DNA from: Cyanophora paradoxa
Lineage: Eukaryota > Glaucocystophyceae > Cyanophorales > Cyanophoraceae
Assembly: GCA_004431415.1 (NCBI GenBank)
Contig: QPMI01000524.1
Coordinates: 209,572-273,571, forward strand
DNA: 64,000 bases
Direction: 5' to 3'
The position numbers and the translations under genes were made by a program. Below the pieces are notes generated by a model. The model worked only from the letters and a program-made list of their open reading frames with translations, did no database searches and had not been told where the DNA came from. Positions 49,501-60,300 of this stretch are shown here, piece by piece; within the stretch, counting starts at the first letter, position 1; every line of letters starts with the position of its first letter.

Positions 49501-49809
49501 GGCTTCAAGCTGCAGACTGGAGTGATTAATTGCGGCGATTGGGTTTGTGTCTGCTTCGAAGCTACTTTGGAGGAGCTTGATATTGGCATGAGCTCGCCTG
49601 TCTGGCCTGCTGCAGTCGATTGGATTGCCCTCGATATTGCGAACTTCAGCGTTGAGGAGATGACGAAGGTCATGACGATATCAAGATCGAACCACACCTT
49701 TATTTCGCGCAAACGCAAGACTTCCATCGCTCTGATGGAGGAGCAAGTTATGAAGTCCACGGACCAAGTTCCTGCGTTGGACTTTTCTGCATGTTCGTCC
49801 TGCCTATAG
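46557..49809 (+). CDS. Multi-exon host or transposon gene with C-terminal Ulp1/C48-type protease domain
   Basis: At least nine exons join in the same frame; each internal exon checked (RISRMLTAAN..., SELTEFASA..., VGMSFQQTIL..., AAFKLIRDTD..., LLWWISERCC..., KFVMLTEEKI..., IAILIAADVD..., IARLYVNLSD...) begins and ends in phase 0. The first exon boundary is not fixed. The last exon (after 49125) runs to 49809 and has a His in GEHFCLMSV, an Asp in RWFDSKGDG, and the Gln/Cys cluster QTGVINCGDWVC. That is the H-D-Q-C order and spacing of Ulp1/SENP-type (C48) SUMO proteases. Such domains are often carried by DNA transposons as well as host proteins. The upstream about 400 residues are helical and not recognised. 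Join points between 48150 and 49125 were not all resolved. Confidence 0.55.
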
Positions 49810-50133
49810 CGGTATATGTCTACTTTCCTGTTATCCCTTGGATGATGTTTTCATTGCGGCAGGTGTGATGCCCTCCACTATTTTTTCGTCGGACTAAACT
49901 TCTGGAAGCTTAAGGTCTGTGGCTGCATGACTGCCAGCGCCGCGGCGCTGCTCTCACTTCTGAGAAGCCAGCTAGTATTACACTTGTATTCGTACAATTT
50001 AGTTTGTCGGCCGCGGGCGGGCGTGGCGGGGCGGGCGGGGCGGGGCGGGTCAGGGCGGCCACGGGGCAGGGCGGACGCTGGTGGGCGGGGCGGCCGCTGG
50101 GCGGGCCTGTGGGGGTGGCCGGTGCGGATAGTC
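49810..50133. other. Spacer before the GC-rich repeat blocks
   Basis: Mostly G/C-rich low-complexity sequence with several open frames caused by composition alone. No gene is supported. Confidence 0.4.
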
Positions 50134-51465
50134 CCGGCCGTCCCGGTCCAGCCGCGAAAGCGCCTCGAGTTGGGTTGCCTGCGCTCACCTAGTCGCGCGG
50201 GGCGCGGCGTCGAAGGGCGGGGAGGTGCGCACGAAGCGAGAGATGAGCCGCCGCTATGCCCCGGCCGCCGCCGGCGCGAGGACGCTGCGAGTTCACCTCC
50301 CTGTGCCCGCCCCGTCGCGCGAGGCGTGGACGCGGAGAGCACAGTATGCACCCGCTGCGTCCGGGCCGCGCCCGCCGCGAAGGCGCCGCGACTCGGTGAG
50401 GCGAGCTACCTGCGCCCGTCCGGTCGCACAGGGCGCGGCGTGGAAGGGCGGGGAGGGCCGCACCAAGCGAGACATGGGCCGCCGCTGCACCCCGGCCGCC
50501 ACGGCCCTGACGCGAATTGAAGGCGCCGCGAGTTGGGTCGCCTGCGTTCACCTCGTCGCGCGGGGCGCGGCGCTGAAGGTCGGGGAGGCGCGCACTAAGC
50601 AAGAGATGGGCCGCCGCTGCGTTCCGGCCGCCCCCGCCGCGCGGGCGTCGTGAGTCGAGATCCCTGCGCCCGTTCCGTCGCGCGAGGCGCGGCGCCGAAG
50701 TGCTTGGAGGCCCGCACCAAGTAAGAGATGGTCCGCCGCTAGCACTGCGCCCTGCGAGGCGGGTCGACTGCGCTCGGCTTGTCGCGCGGGGCGCGGCGGT
50801 GAATGGCGGGAGGCGCGCACGAAGCTATAGATGGGCCGCCGCTGCGTCCCGGTCGCCCCCGCCGCGAAGGCACCGCGAGTAGAGCTACCTGCGCCCGCTC
50901 CGTCGCGCAGGGCGCGGCTGGGAAGGGCGGGAGGTTCGCACCAAGCGAGACATGGCCCGCCGCTGCACCCCGGGCGCCCCGGCCCTGGCGCGAAGGCGCT
51001 GCGGGTCGGGTCGCCTGCCCTCACCTCGTCGCGCGGGGCGCGGCGCTTAAGGGCGGGGAGGCGCGCACCAAGCGAGAGATGGTCCGCCGCTGCGTTCCGG
51101 CCGCCCATGCCGCGCGGGCGTCTTGAGTCGAGATCCATGCGCCCGCTCCGTCGCGCGAGGCGCGGCGCCGCAGTGCGGGGAGGCCCGCACCAAGTAAGAG
51201 ATGGGCTGCCGCTGCGCCCTGCGAGTGGGTTGCCTGCGCTCTGCTTGTCGCGCGGGGCGCGGTGGCGAAGGTTGGGGAGGCGCGCACCATGCGAGAGATG
51301 ACCCGCCGCTGCGCTCCAGGCGGCTTACTATATTCTAGTCCATGTCCTAGCTAACGAACTTCGTACCGTGGACTGAAAGCAAGATGGCGAATAAGACCCA
51401 CTCCCTGGATTCGAACCAGGGTCTATGCGATGTGAGCAGCCGTTCCGGACGGCTGGTCTAGATCT
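50134..51465. repeat. GC-rich repeat block, copy 1
   Basis: Tandemly arranged units of about 115-160 bp, each with GCGAAGGCGCCGCGAG-type and CGAGAGATGGGCCGCCGCTG-type phrases, ending at a non-repetitive tail (GTCCATGTCCTAGCTAACGA ... GGCTGGTCTAGATCT). Frames are open on both strands because of composition. Copy 2 is at 51778-53225. Confidence 0.8.
51407..51417 (-). other. tRNA T-arm / box B-like motif (copy 1)
   Basis: On the minus strand, GGTTCGAATCC lies inside a complementary stem (CCCTGG ... CCAGGG), as in a tRNA T-arm. No matching acceptor or anticodon arm could be folded from the neighbouring sequence, so this is at most a tRNA-derived relic or a Pol III-type element. The second copy (53167-53177) has a broken stem. 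Confidence 0.35.
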
Positions 51466-51777
51466 TCGGTACCGAATATCCAAGCTTCCGCCCGAACCAT
51501 TTGGCCGTTGTCGCCGGTCATTTTCTCTTCGGGCGGCCTACGTAGTCCATGTCCTAGGTAATGAACTGGTAGTTATTTATCCTCTGCTAAACAATCAACG
51601 TGTGCGCCCGCAAGGAATCTATGTATCTATCTAGACCGCCGCCAGGGCTGTGGCCCCGCTGCCGTGCTTGCAGCTGCGAACTTCAGGGCTTGGCCTCTGC
51701 TTGCAGCTGCGGACTTGGCCTCTGTGACCGCCGCCGACGCACTCTAGCTTGGGATTTTTGTTCTCAATTGCTATCCT
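51466..51777. other. Spacer between repeat blocks
   Basis: About 310 bp including a third, shorter occurrence of TAGTCCATGTCCTAGGTAAT (51542) and C/T-G-rich sequence. No gene is seen. Confidence 0.4.
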
Positions 51778-53225
51778 CCGGCCGTCCCGGTCCAGTCGCG
51801 AAGGCGCCTCGAGTTGGGTTGCCTGCGCTCACCTAGTCGCACGGGGCGCTGCGTCGAAGGGCGGGTAGGTGCGCACGAAGCGAGAGATGATCCGCCGCTA
51901 TGTCCGGCCGCCGCCGCCGCGAGGACGCTGCGAGTTCACCTCCCTGCGCCCGCCCCGTCGCGCGAGGCACGGACGCGGAGAGCACAGTAGGCACCCGCTG
52001 CGTCCCGGCCGCGCCCGCCGCGAAGGCGCCGCGAGGCGAGCGACCTGCGCCCGTCCGGTCGCACGGGGCGCGGAGGGGAAGGGCGGGAGGAACGCACCAA
52101 GCGAGACATGGGCCGCCGCTGCACCCCGGCCGCCACGGCCCTGACGCGAAGGCGCCGCGAGTTGGGTCGCCTGCGTTCACCTTGTCGCGCGGGGCGCGGC
52201 GCTGAAGGTCGGGGAGGCGCGCACCAAGCAAGAGATGGGCCGCCGCTGCGTTCCGGCCGCCTCCGCCGCGCGGGCGTCGTGAGTCGAGACCCCTGCGTCC
52301 GCCCGTCGCGCGAGGCGCGGTGTCGAAGTGCGGGGAGGCGGGCACCAAGCGAGAGATGTGCCGCCGCTGCGTTCCGGCCGCCGCCGCCGCGCGGGCGTCG
52401 TGAGTCGAGATCCCTGCGCCCGCCCCGTCGCGAGGCGCGGCGCTGAAGGTCGGGGAGGCGCGCACCAAGCAAGAGATGGGCCGCCGCTGCGTTCCGGCCG
52501 CCCCGCCGCGCGGGCGTCGTGAGTCGAGACCCCTGCACCCGCCCGTCGCGCGAGGCGCGGCGCCGAAGTGCTTGGAGGCCCGCACCAAGTAAGAGATGGT
52601 CCGCCGCTAGCACTGCGCCCTGCGAGGCGGGTCGACTGCGCTCGGCTTGTCGCGCGGGCGCGGCGGTGAATGGCGGGGAGGCGCGCACGAAGCTATAGAT
52701 GGGCCGCCGCTGCGTCCCGGTCGCCCCGCCGTTAAGGCGCCGCGAGTAGAGCTACCTGCGCCCGCCCCGTCGCGCAGGGCGCGGCGGGGAAGGGCGGGAG
52801 GTTCGCACCAAGCGAGACATGGCCCGCCGCTGCACCCCGGGCGCCCCGGCCCTGGCGCGAAGGCGCTGCGAGTCGGGCCCTCACCTGTCGTGCGGGGCGC
52901 GGCGCTGAAGGGCGGGGAGGCGCGCACCAAGCGAGAGATGGGTCGCCGCTGCGTTCCGGCCGCCTCCGCCGCGCGGGCGTCGCGAGTCGAGATCCTTGTG
53001 CCCGCCCCGTCGCGCGAGGCGCGGTGGCGAAGGGTGGGAGGCGCGCACCAAGCGAGAGATGACCCGCCGCTGCGCCCCGGCGGCTTACTATATTCTAGTC
53101 CATGTCCTAGCTAACGAACTTTGTACCGTGGACTGAAAGCAAGATGGCGAATAAGACTCACTCTGTGGATTCGAACCAGGGTCTATGCGATGTGAGCAGC
53201 CGTCCGGGACGGCTGGTCTAGATCT
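51778..53225. repeat. GC-rich repeat block, copy 2
   Basis: It opens with the same CCGGCCGTCCCGGTCCAG phrase as copy 1, and shared landmarks come in the same order (including GCACTGCGCCCTGCGAGGCG). It ends with the same tail including the ATTCGAACC motif. It is about 115 bp longer than copy 1, consistent with gain or loss of a unit. The pair is a direct segmental duplication with an offset of 1644 bp at the left end. Confidence 0.8.
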
Positions 53226-54490
53226 ACGGGTACTGCATATTGACGGGCCCGGCCTGCCGGTCAGCTGGTCGTTGATATTGACGCGGCCGCGCAGTTGCTC
53301 GGCCACAGGTACGGTCCGCGCTTTTATGTCATCGTGAGAGCCTCATGGCTGAGCTTCCGAAGGAATGTGTCGGGTGGGATGGTGCTAGGGATCCATGCCG
53401 GTGCGACAAGAATGAGCGATGAGCTCATTGTTCATCTGGACCGCGGTTTACCGTGCGTTCCTTCCTCCGCGCATGGCCATGGGTTGTGCTTGTCTTTCTA
53501 ACATGGAGTGCTTTCTTCTTCCGCGCGAAGCTATTGTGAGCGGACTACGATGGCATGGCGATTACAGGTTGACCGCGTCGACGTCCCGTCGTGGGTGTCG
53601 CCCTCACGGGCAACGACAGATGGATGACCACGCGGGTCGTCGCATCCTAGTTATAGTCTACGGCGAACACGGCTCAAGAATGAGTGCCACCGTGCGCCCC
53701 GTTTTCTGCGCATGTGCAGTGTTGATTCCGCTAACATCGGTCGCCCAAGGTTTAGGCTGCTGCCCTCGCATGTTCCTGATCGCAGGTTCCAGTGGCCTTC
53801 AAGCGTCTTGTCTTTAAGCGTCTACCGTCGCTGCTGCCGCCTTCAAGCGATCGCCGCTGTCTTCAAGCGTCGCCACCTTCCCGCCTCCTTCGAGCGTCTC
53901 GCGTTGTGCTGCCCTTCCCGCGCCTCCGCCCTTCCGCGTGGGGCCCGCGGCGGTGGCATGAGGGTGTGCCGACGGCCGCCTGCTCATGTTGGTCGAAGTG
54001 AGTCGAATGTTGTGTGATGTGCATGTTGTATTCTGTCACAGTGTTGCTATTTTGTGGCATGTCTTATCTGTGTGGATGCCCGCGCGCGCCCTGCATTGCC
54101 CACATGGGAGCTGGAAAATCACGGTGGCCGTGTGATTGGGGGCAGCATGTGCGAGGCGCCGGAAGGCGGGTGGGGCGGGGCGCCGGCGGGGTTCCGCGAG
54201 CATGGGCATTGAGGGCGGCCGGGCGAGCTGATGACGTGCCTCTCAATGCGGAGGACGCTGTCCTCTGTCCCCGGGGACCGCAGCTACAGCGGGTCTGCCG
54301 GGGCGGGGAGCCGGAATGCGTGGAAGGGGCGCAGGGGGCCGTAGGGGTGGCGTTGGCGAGCCGATGACGTCTCCTTCGTCGTGTAGCACGCCGTCCTCGC
54401 CCTCCCTTGGACTGCCTCTGCGGGGAGCATGTTTGAGCGGGCGGGCGATGGGGGCCGTAATTGCTTGGCGCTGAAGGTGGCGACGTCGGG
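53226..54490. other. Unassigned region, no gene recognised
   Basis: Candidate short exons (for example around 53300-53520) cannot be linked. A run of CTTCAAGCGTC-type repeats lies at about 53797-53900. The 54.1-54.45 kb part is G-rich and merges into the satellite. Confidence 0.35.
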
Positions 54491-56500
54491 GTACTGCGCG
54501 TCTCCCTGCGCAGCATGGCGGCGGGGCGGGGCGGGGCGGGCGGGGCGGGGTGGGGCGGGCGGGGCGGCTCACGAAGCTGGGCGGGGCGAAGCTCGAGGCT
54601 GCTCGCCGAGCTGTCGCTTGACGCGGCGTGCAGAGGCCTTGCCTCCTGCGCGTCTCTCAGCGCTTCGCGGCGGCGGAGCGGGGTGGGGCGGGGCGGGGCG
54701 GCTCACGATCCCGGGCGGGAGATGCTCGAGGCCGCTCGCCGAGCTGCCGCTCGACGCGGCGTGCGGAGGCCTTGCCTCCTGCGCGGCTCTCACCGCAGCA
54801 TGGCGGCGGGACGGGGCGGGGCGGGGCGCGGCGGGGCGGGTGGGGCGGGCGGGGCGGCTCACGAAGCAGGGCGGAGCTCAGCTCGAGGCTGCTCGCCGAG
54901 CTGCCGCTCGACGCGGCGTGCAGAGGCCTTGCCTCCTGCGCGTATCTCAGGGCTTCGCGGCGGCGGAGCGGGTGGGGCTGGGCGGGGCGACTCACGATCC
55001 CGGCGGGGGAAGCTCGAGGCCGGTCGCCGAGACCGGCAAGCGAGACATGGCCCGCCGCTGCAGAGGCCTTGCCTCCTGCGCGTCTCTCATCGCTTCGCGG
55101 CGGCGGAGTGGGGTGGGGCTGGGCGGGGCGGCTCACGATCCCGGGCGGGGGAAGCTCGAGGCCGGTCGCCGAGCTGCCGCTCGACGCGGCGTGCGGAGGC
55201 CTTGCATCCTGCGCGTCTCTCAGCGCAGCATCCTGATCCTCCTCCTGTAGATGGGTGTAGGCGTCCGGATTCTTCATGATCAGCGACCTCGTGACGAAGC
55301 CGGGCGGGGCGAGGCTCGATGCCGTTCGCCGAGCTGCCGCTCGACGTGGCGTGCAGCTGTCTTGTCTCCTGCTTGTCTTTCGGCGCGGCATGGTGGCGGG
55401 GTGGGGCGGGGCGGGGGGGGCGGGGCGGGGCGGCTCACGAAGCCGGGCGGGGTGAATCTCGAGGCCGCTCGCCGAGCTGCCGCTCGGCTCGTCGTGCAGA
55501 GTCCTTGTTTCCTGCGCGTCTCTCAGCGCAGCATGGCGGCGGAGCGGGGCGGAGTGGGGCGGGGCGGCTCACGAGCCCGGTCGGGGGAAGCTCGAGGCCG
55601 CTCGCCGAGCGGCTGCTTGAAGCGGCGTGCGGAGGCCTTGCCTCCTGCTTGTCTCTCAGCGCAGCATGGCGGCGGGACGGGCCCGGGGCGGGGCGCGGCG
55701 GGGCGGCTCACGAAGCCGGGCGGGGCGAAGCTCGAGGCCGCTCGCCGAGTTGCCGCTCGACGCGGCGTGCGGAGGCCTTGCCTCCTGCGCGTCTCTCAGC
55801 TCAGTATGGCGGCGGGTCGGGGCGGGGCGGGGCGGGCGGTGCGGGCGGGGCGGGGCGGCTCACGAAGCCGGGCGGGGCGAAGCTCGAGGCCGCTCGCCGA
55901 GTTGCCGCTCGACGCGGCGTGCGGAGGCCTTGCCTCCTGCGCGTCTCTCAGCTCAGTATGGCGGCGGGTCGGGGCGGGGCGGGCGGGGCGGTGCGGGGCG
56001 GGGCGGGGCTGCTCACTAAGCCGGCGGGGCGAAGCTCGAGGCCGCTCGCCGAGTTGCCGCTCGACGCGGCGTGCGGAGGCCTTGCCGCAGTGCCTCCTGC
56101 TTGTCCCTCAGCGCAGCAGGCCGCTCGTCGAGCTGCCGCTCGACGTGGCGTGCAGAGGCCTTGCCTCGTGCACTTTTCGCATCGCAGCATGGCGTCGGGG
56201 CTGGGCGGGGCGGGGCGGGGCGGGTCGGCTTACGCACCCGGGCAGGGTGAAGCTCGAGGCCGCTCGCCGAGCTGCCGCTCGACGCGGCGTGCAGATCTAG
56301 ATGCCTTGTCTCCTGCGCGTCTCTTTGCGCAGCATGGCGGCGGGGCGGGGAGGGCGGGCGGGACGGGGCGGCTCACGAACTCTGTGCGGGGCGAAGCTCA
56401 AGGCTGCGAGGCTAGGCCGCTCGTCGAGCTGCCGCTCGACGCGACGCGCAGAGGCCTTGCCTTCTGCGTGGCTCTCAGCGCAGCATGGAGGGATGTCGCT
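54490..56500. repeat. GC-rich satellite, 130-165-bp units
   Basis: At least eleven head-to-tail units, recognisable by GAAGCTCGAGGC-type anchors at about 54590, 54722, 54886, 55010, 55153, 55455, 55586, 55726, 55880, 56030 and 56246. Each has a GGGGCGGGGC tract, then CGAGCTGCCGCTCGACGCGG and GGCCTTGCCTCCTGCGCGTC. Long frames here are compositional and repeat with the unit; I reject them as genes. Confidence 0.85.
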
Positions 56501-57380
56501 GACGCTCCCCGCAACCTCGCCGGTGCTGAATGACTGAGAAAACGTCATTGCGCGCCGATCAGTACCGAGCCACAGATCGGGGATCAATATCTGCCGTCGA
56601 GTCAGAGGAGACACGCGAAGCGGCAAAACTGGTTCGCGATTCTCCCTGGGCCTCGGGCTGGAGAAGGCGACAGAATTCTCTGTGCCACCTGCGGGACGGG
56701 TCGGGTGGAGCGCACTGCGGCACCTCGCGTTCGAGGGCCCAGCATCTCGGTCTCCTTCTGTTGAGCAGTTGAGCGCGCGTGCTCAGGATCTCTCGGGCGC
56801 GAGGCGCACTTCCGGCTTTGCTTTGAGCGCCGCTTGGTCGAGCACGACGCGACTCGAGCTCGTATTGTGGACGGTGTACACCTCCGTCGTCCGGCAGCTG
56901 TGGTTTTTCCTCCGTCCGCCGTCTGTAGCGTTTGCTCTCCGGTCTTATAGTTGTACCCTTGTCTTGCCTGCTTAGTTGCTTGGCCACAGCATCGTCGTTC
57001 GGGCACCGCAGAGAGCGCAGTTGCTTGGACACAGGCACATCGTATTGTGCCGCACGCTTGGCTAAGCCAGGCCGCTCGTTTTACTCGCGGTCGCAAGGGC
57101 TCCGTTACTTGCGGTCGCAAAGACTCCGGGAGCCTCAGTTTGGGTAGGCTCCGGTGAGGCGTATAAGGTGACTATTTGATCTCACGGAGTGCGGCTACTC
57201 CGTGGGACGCGACTTGATTCCTGGACGCAGTACTAGTACTAGTCACCGCCGGCGCCTGTCGGATTGGACTCTGATGAGTGCGGCTGCCGTCAGCTCCGCT
57301 AGCGAAGGTGGTCGCAAATCTCTACATTGTTAGCGTGTTCGGCGCGACCTGCCTTCTGCAACTGACTTGAGCATCATCGC
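56501..57380. other. Intergenic region upstream of the last gene
   Basis: No domain-bearing frame. There are small internal repeats such as TTACTTGCGGTCGCAA beside TTTACTCGCGGTCGCAA at about 57080-57120. Possible 5' exons of the next gene cannot be assigned. Confidence 0.35.
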
Positions 57381-60300
57381 TGCAGGCACTGCTCCTTCGT
57401 CAAACGAGTGCTTTCCGTCGCTTAGCTCGTCTTCTACCGATGAGAGCGCTGCCGCCGCGGAAGACAGTTCTAAGGATCTTCCAGCAACCGCTGCGGACTC
57501 TACTCCTGTCGCTGATGGTGCGTCATTTATTTAATAAGTTGTCGTTTTTCTTTCTTATTCTCTTAGCGCATATTCTGATATATCTGAACGTTTTATCGGC
57601 CTGCGGCAGCGTTTCATAAGGAGCGGTTCCGGCGAAATCTGGCATATTGGAACCGCCCTTTGAAACCAGCTGATTTCGATGATGATGAGCTTGTTGTTGA
57701 AGGTGGCCTTACTTTGGAACCAACTGATGGTGATGATCATGTTTTCGATGGTGACTTGTCTGATTACTGTGATTGCTCTTCTGACGTTTTATTTCGCAAT
57801 TGCGATTGACAGCAATTATATCAGATGCAGGCTCTTTTTTACCGAGAGTTACTGGGTCTGGAGGGAATGCTTCGACTGCGACGGCTGTAGACCCGCACGG
57901 CCAGGGGGCCGAGGATCTGCCTGTCAACGAGGGAGGCGAGGATCATGGGTCGGCTGAACTTCCGCGCCCCCTCGTGCCCACCCCCGGTCCTACGCCTCTC
58001 CTTCCAGCTCTCCGGCCTCTGTGCCTGCCGGGCGACCGGCCGGCGAGCGTCGTGTGTCTCCTTTCCCGGGAGACAGCGACCCGATTATCATCATCGTTGA
58101 TGAGAGCGATGCCTTGGGGCAGGCGGGCGACGAGGAGGGGTCTCCGAGAGCGCGTTCTCCTCGTGCTGTTTCGGAGCCTGATCCATCTGTTGAGGCTCCC
58201 GATGCGGCAGACGACCGTGCTACTGATGCGGCAAATCTACCAACACTCGGCAGCGCCACCGACCCGGTGAGTCTGGTGCTCGATGTTGCAGCAGGCGCCG
58301 CGCTGTCCTGCGGCGCCTGCCCTTACGCCGATCACGGCGCAGGTTGCCGCGTCGGCGTCTGCGCCTTCTCGTCTGCCTGGCGGTCTTGAGGGCGACGCCC
58401 TGGTGCAGGGGGCCGCGGGCGTCGAGAGTGGGTCCGACCCGGTGAGTCTGGTGCCCGATGTTGCAGCAGGCGCCGCGCTGTCCTGCGGCGCCTGCCCTTA
58501 CGCCGATCACGGCGCAGGTTGCCGCGTCGGCGTCTGCGCCTTCTCGTCTGCCTGGCGGTCTTGAGGGCGACGCCCTGGTGCAGGGGGCCGCGGGCGTCGA
58601 GAGTGGGTCCGACCCGGTGAGTCTGGTGCCCGATGTTGCAGCAGGCGCCGCGCTGTCCTGCGGCGCCTGCCCTTACGCCGATCACGGCGCAGGTTGCCGC
58701 GTCGGCGTCTGCGCCTTCTCGTCTGCCTGGCGGTCTTGAGGGCGATGCCCTGGTGCAGGGGCCGCGGGCGTCGAGACCGGGTCTCTGGATCGCGCCCTCC
58801 GCATGCCGGTTTGCAGACCGATCCATTCGTCCTACAGCTGGTTCCCGATGCGGCAGGCGACCGTGCCGCTGCTGCGGCGAATCTGCCAACACTCGCAGCG
58901 CCACCGACCCGGTGAGTCTGGTGCTCGATGTTGCAGCAGGCGCCGCGCTGTCCCGCGGCGCCTGCCCTTACGCCGATCACGGCGCAGGTTGCCGTGTCGG
59001 CGTCTGCGCCTTCTCGGCTGCCTGGCGGTTTGAGGGCGATGCCTTGGGCAGGCGGCCGTGGGCGTCGAGAGTGGGTCCGACCCGGTGAGTCTGGTGCTCG
59101 ATGTTGCAGCAGGCGCCGCGCTGTCCTGCGCGCCTGCTTTTACGCCGATCACGGCGCAGGTTGCCGCGTCGGCGTCTGCGCCTTCTCGTCTGCCTGGCGG
59201 TCTTGAGGGCGACGCCCTGGTGCAGGGGCCGCGGCGTCGAGACTGGGTCTCTGGGATCGCGCCCTCCGCATGCCGGTTTGCAGACGATCCATTCGTCTAC
59301 AGCTGGCTCCCGATGCGGCAGACGACCGTGCCGCTGCTGCGGCAAATCTGCCACACTCGCAGCGCCACCGACCCGGTGAGTCTGTTGCTCGATGTTGTAG
59401 CAGGCGCCGCGCTGTCCGCGGCGCCTGCCCTTACGCCGATCACGGCGCAGGTTGCCGTGTCGGCGTCTGCGCCTTCTCGGCTGCCTGGCGGTTTTGAGGG
59501 CGACGCCGTGGGGCAGGCGGCCGTGGGCGTCGAGAGTGGGTCCGACCCGGTGAGTCTGGTGCTCGATGTTGCAGCAGGCGCCGCGCTGTTCTGCGGCGCC
59601 TGCCCTTACGCCGATCACGGCGCAGGTTGCCGCGTCGGCGTCTGCGCCTTCTCGTCTGCCTGGCGGTCTTGAGGGCGACGCCCTGGTGCAGGGGGCCGCG
59701 GGCGTCGAGACCGGGTCTCTGGGATTGCGCCCTCCGCATGCCGGTTTGCAGACCGATCCATTCGTCCTACAGCTGGCTCCCGATGCGGCTCCAGCGGGAG
59801 AGAGGGACGCTCCCACTACAGGAGGGGTGTGCATGATTCACTTCGCTCAAACTCCTTCTAATTCTCTGGCTTTTTTCAGCAGGGTCCTTGCCTGCGGGAG
59901 ATTTGAGCTGCCGTCACTCGTCATGGAACGCGCGGTGGGTGCTGCGAAAGATCTTAAGAGGGCGTTCGATGCGGTTGTGAATGCGACGAATCTGTTGCCG
60001 TGGGAAGGCGACGATTGGCTACCCTCAGTATGTTCTTGTATCTTGATTTTTTGTACTCTCATCTATTTTTGAATGTGTCTTTCCTTCCAGCCAAACCGGT
60101 GTTTCCGCCTGAGATCTTCTGGAACGTCCTGGGAATATCCGAGGCATTGTGGTCTTTACTTGTTGCTGAACAATATTATGACGGCAGTCTTCAAATTGAA
60201 GTACAACTTGCGGGAAGCAGCGGAGGCCTTCAACAAGTTTGTCGTCCTAACCCAACGGCGTTCGTACAGCATTCATCTACACAGTACCATGGAGCGTGCC

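Noticed and set aside
51375-51480. A minus-strand tRNA gene
   Set aside because: A T-arm-like stem-loop is present, but no acceptor pairing, D-arm or anticodon stem could be built; the second copy has a broken T-stem.
49927-53114. Long open frames on both strands in the GC-rich blocks
   Set aside because: They arise from low stop-codon density at high GC and repeat with the DNA unit; no domain and no strand preference.
54429-56537. Frames of 270-400 codons in the satellite
   Set aside because: They are translations of a 130-165-bp satellite in several frames; Gly/Arg/Ala-rich with no constraint visible.
58332-59834. Long minus-strand open frames (up to 285 codons) across the 175-bp array
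   Set aside because: They are Arg/Pro/Ala-rich and repeat with the unit, while the plus strand has matching splice signals and keeps frame after intron removal.
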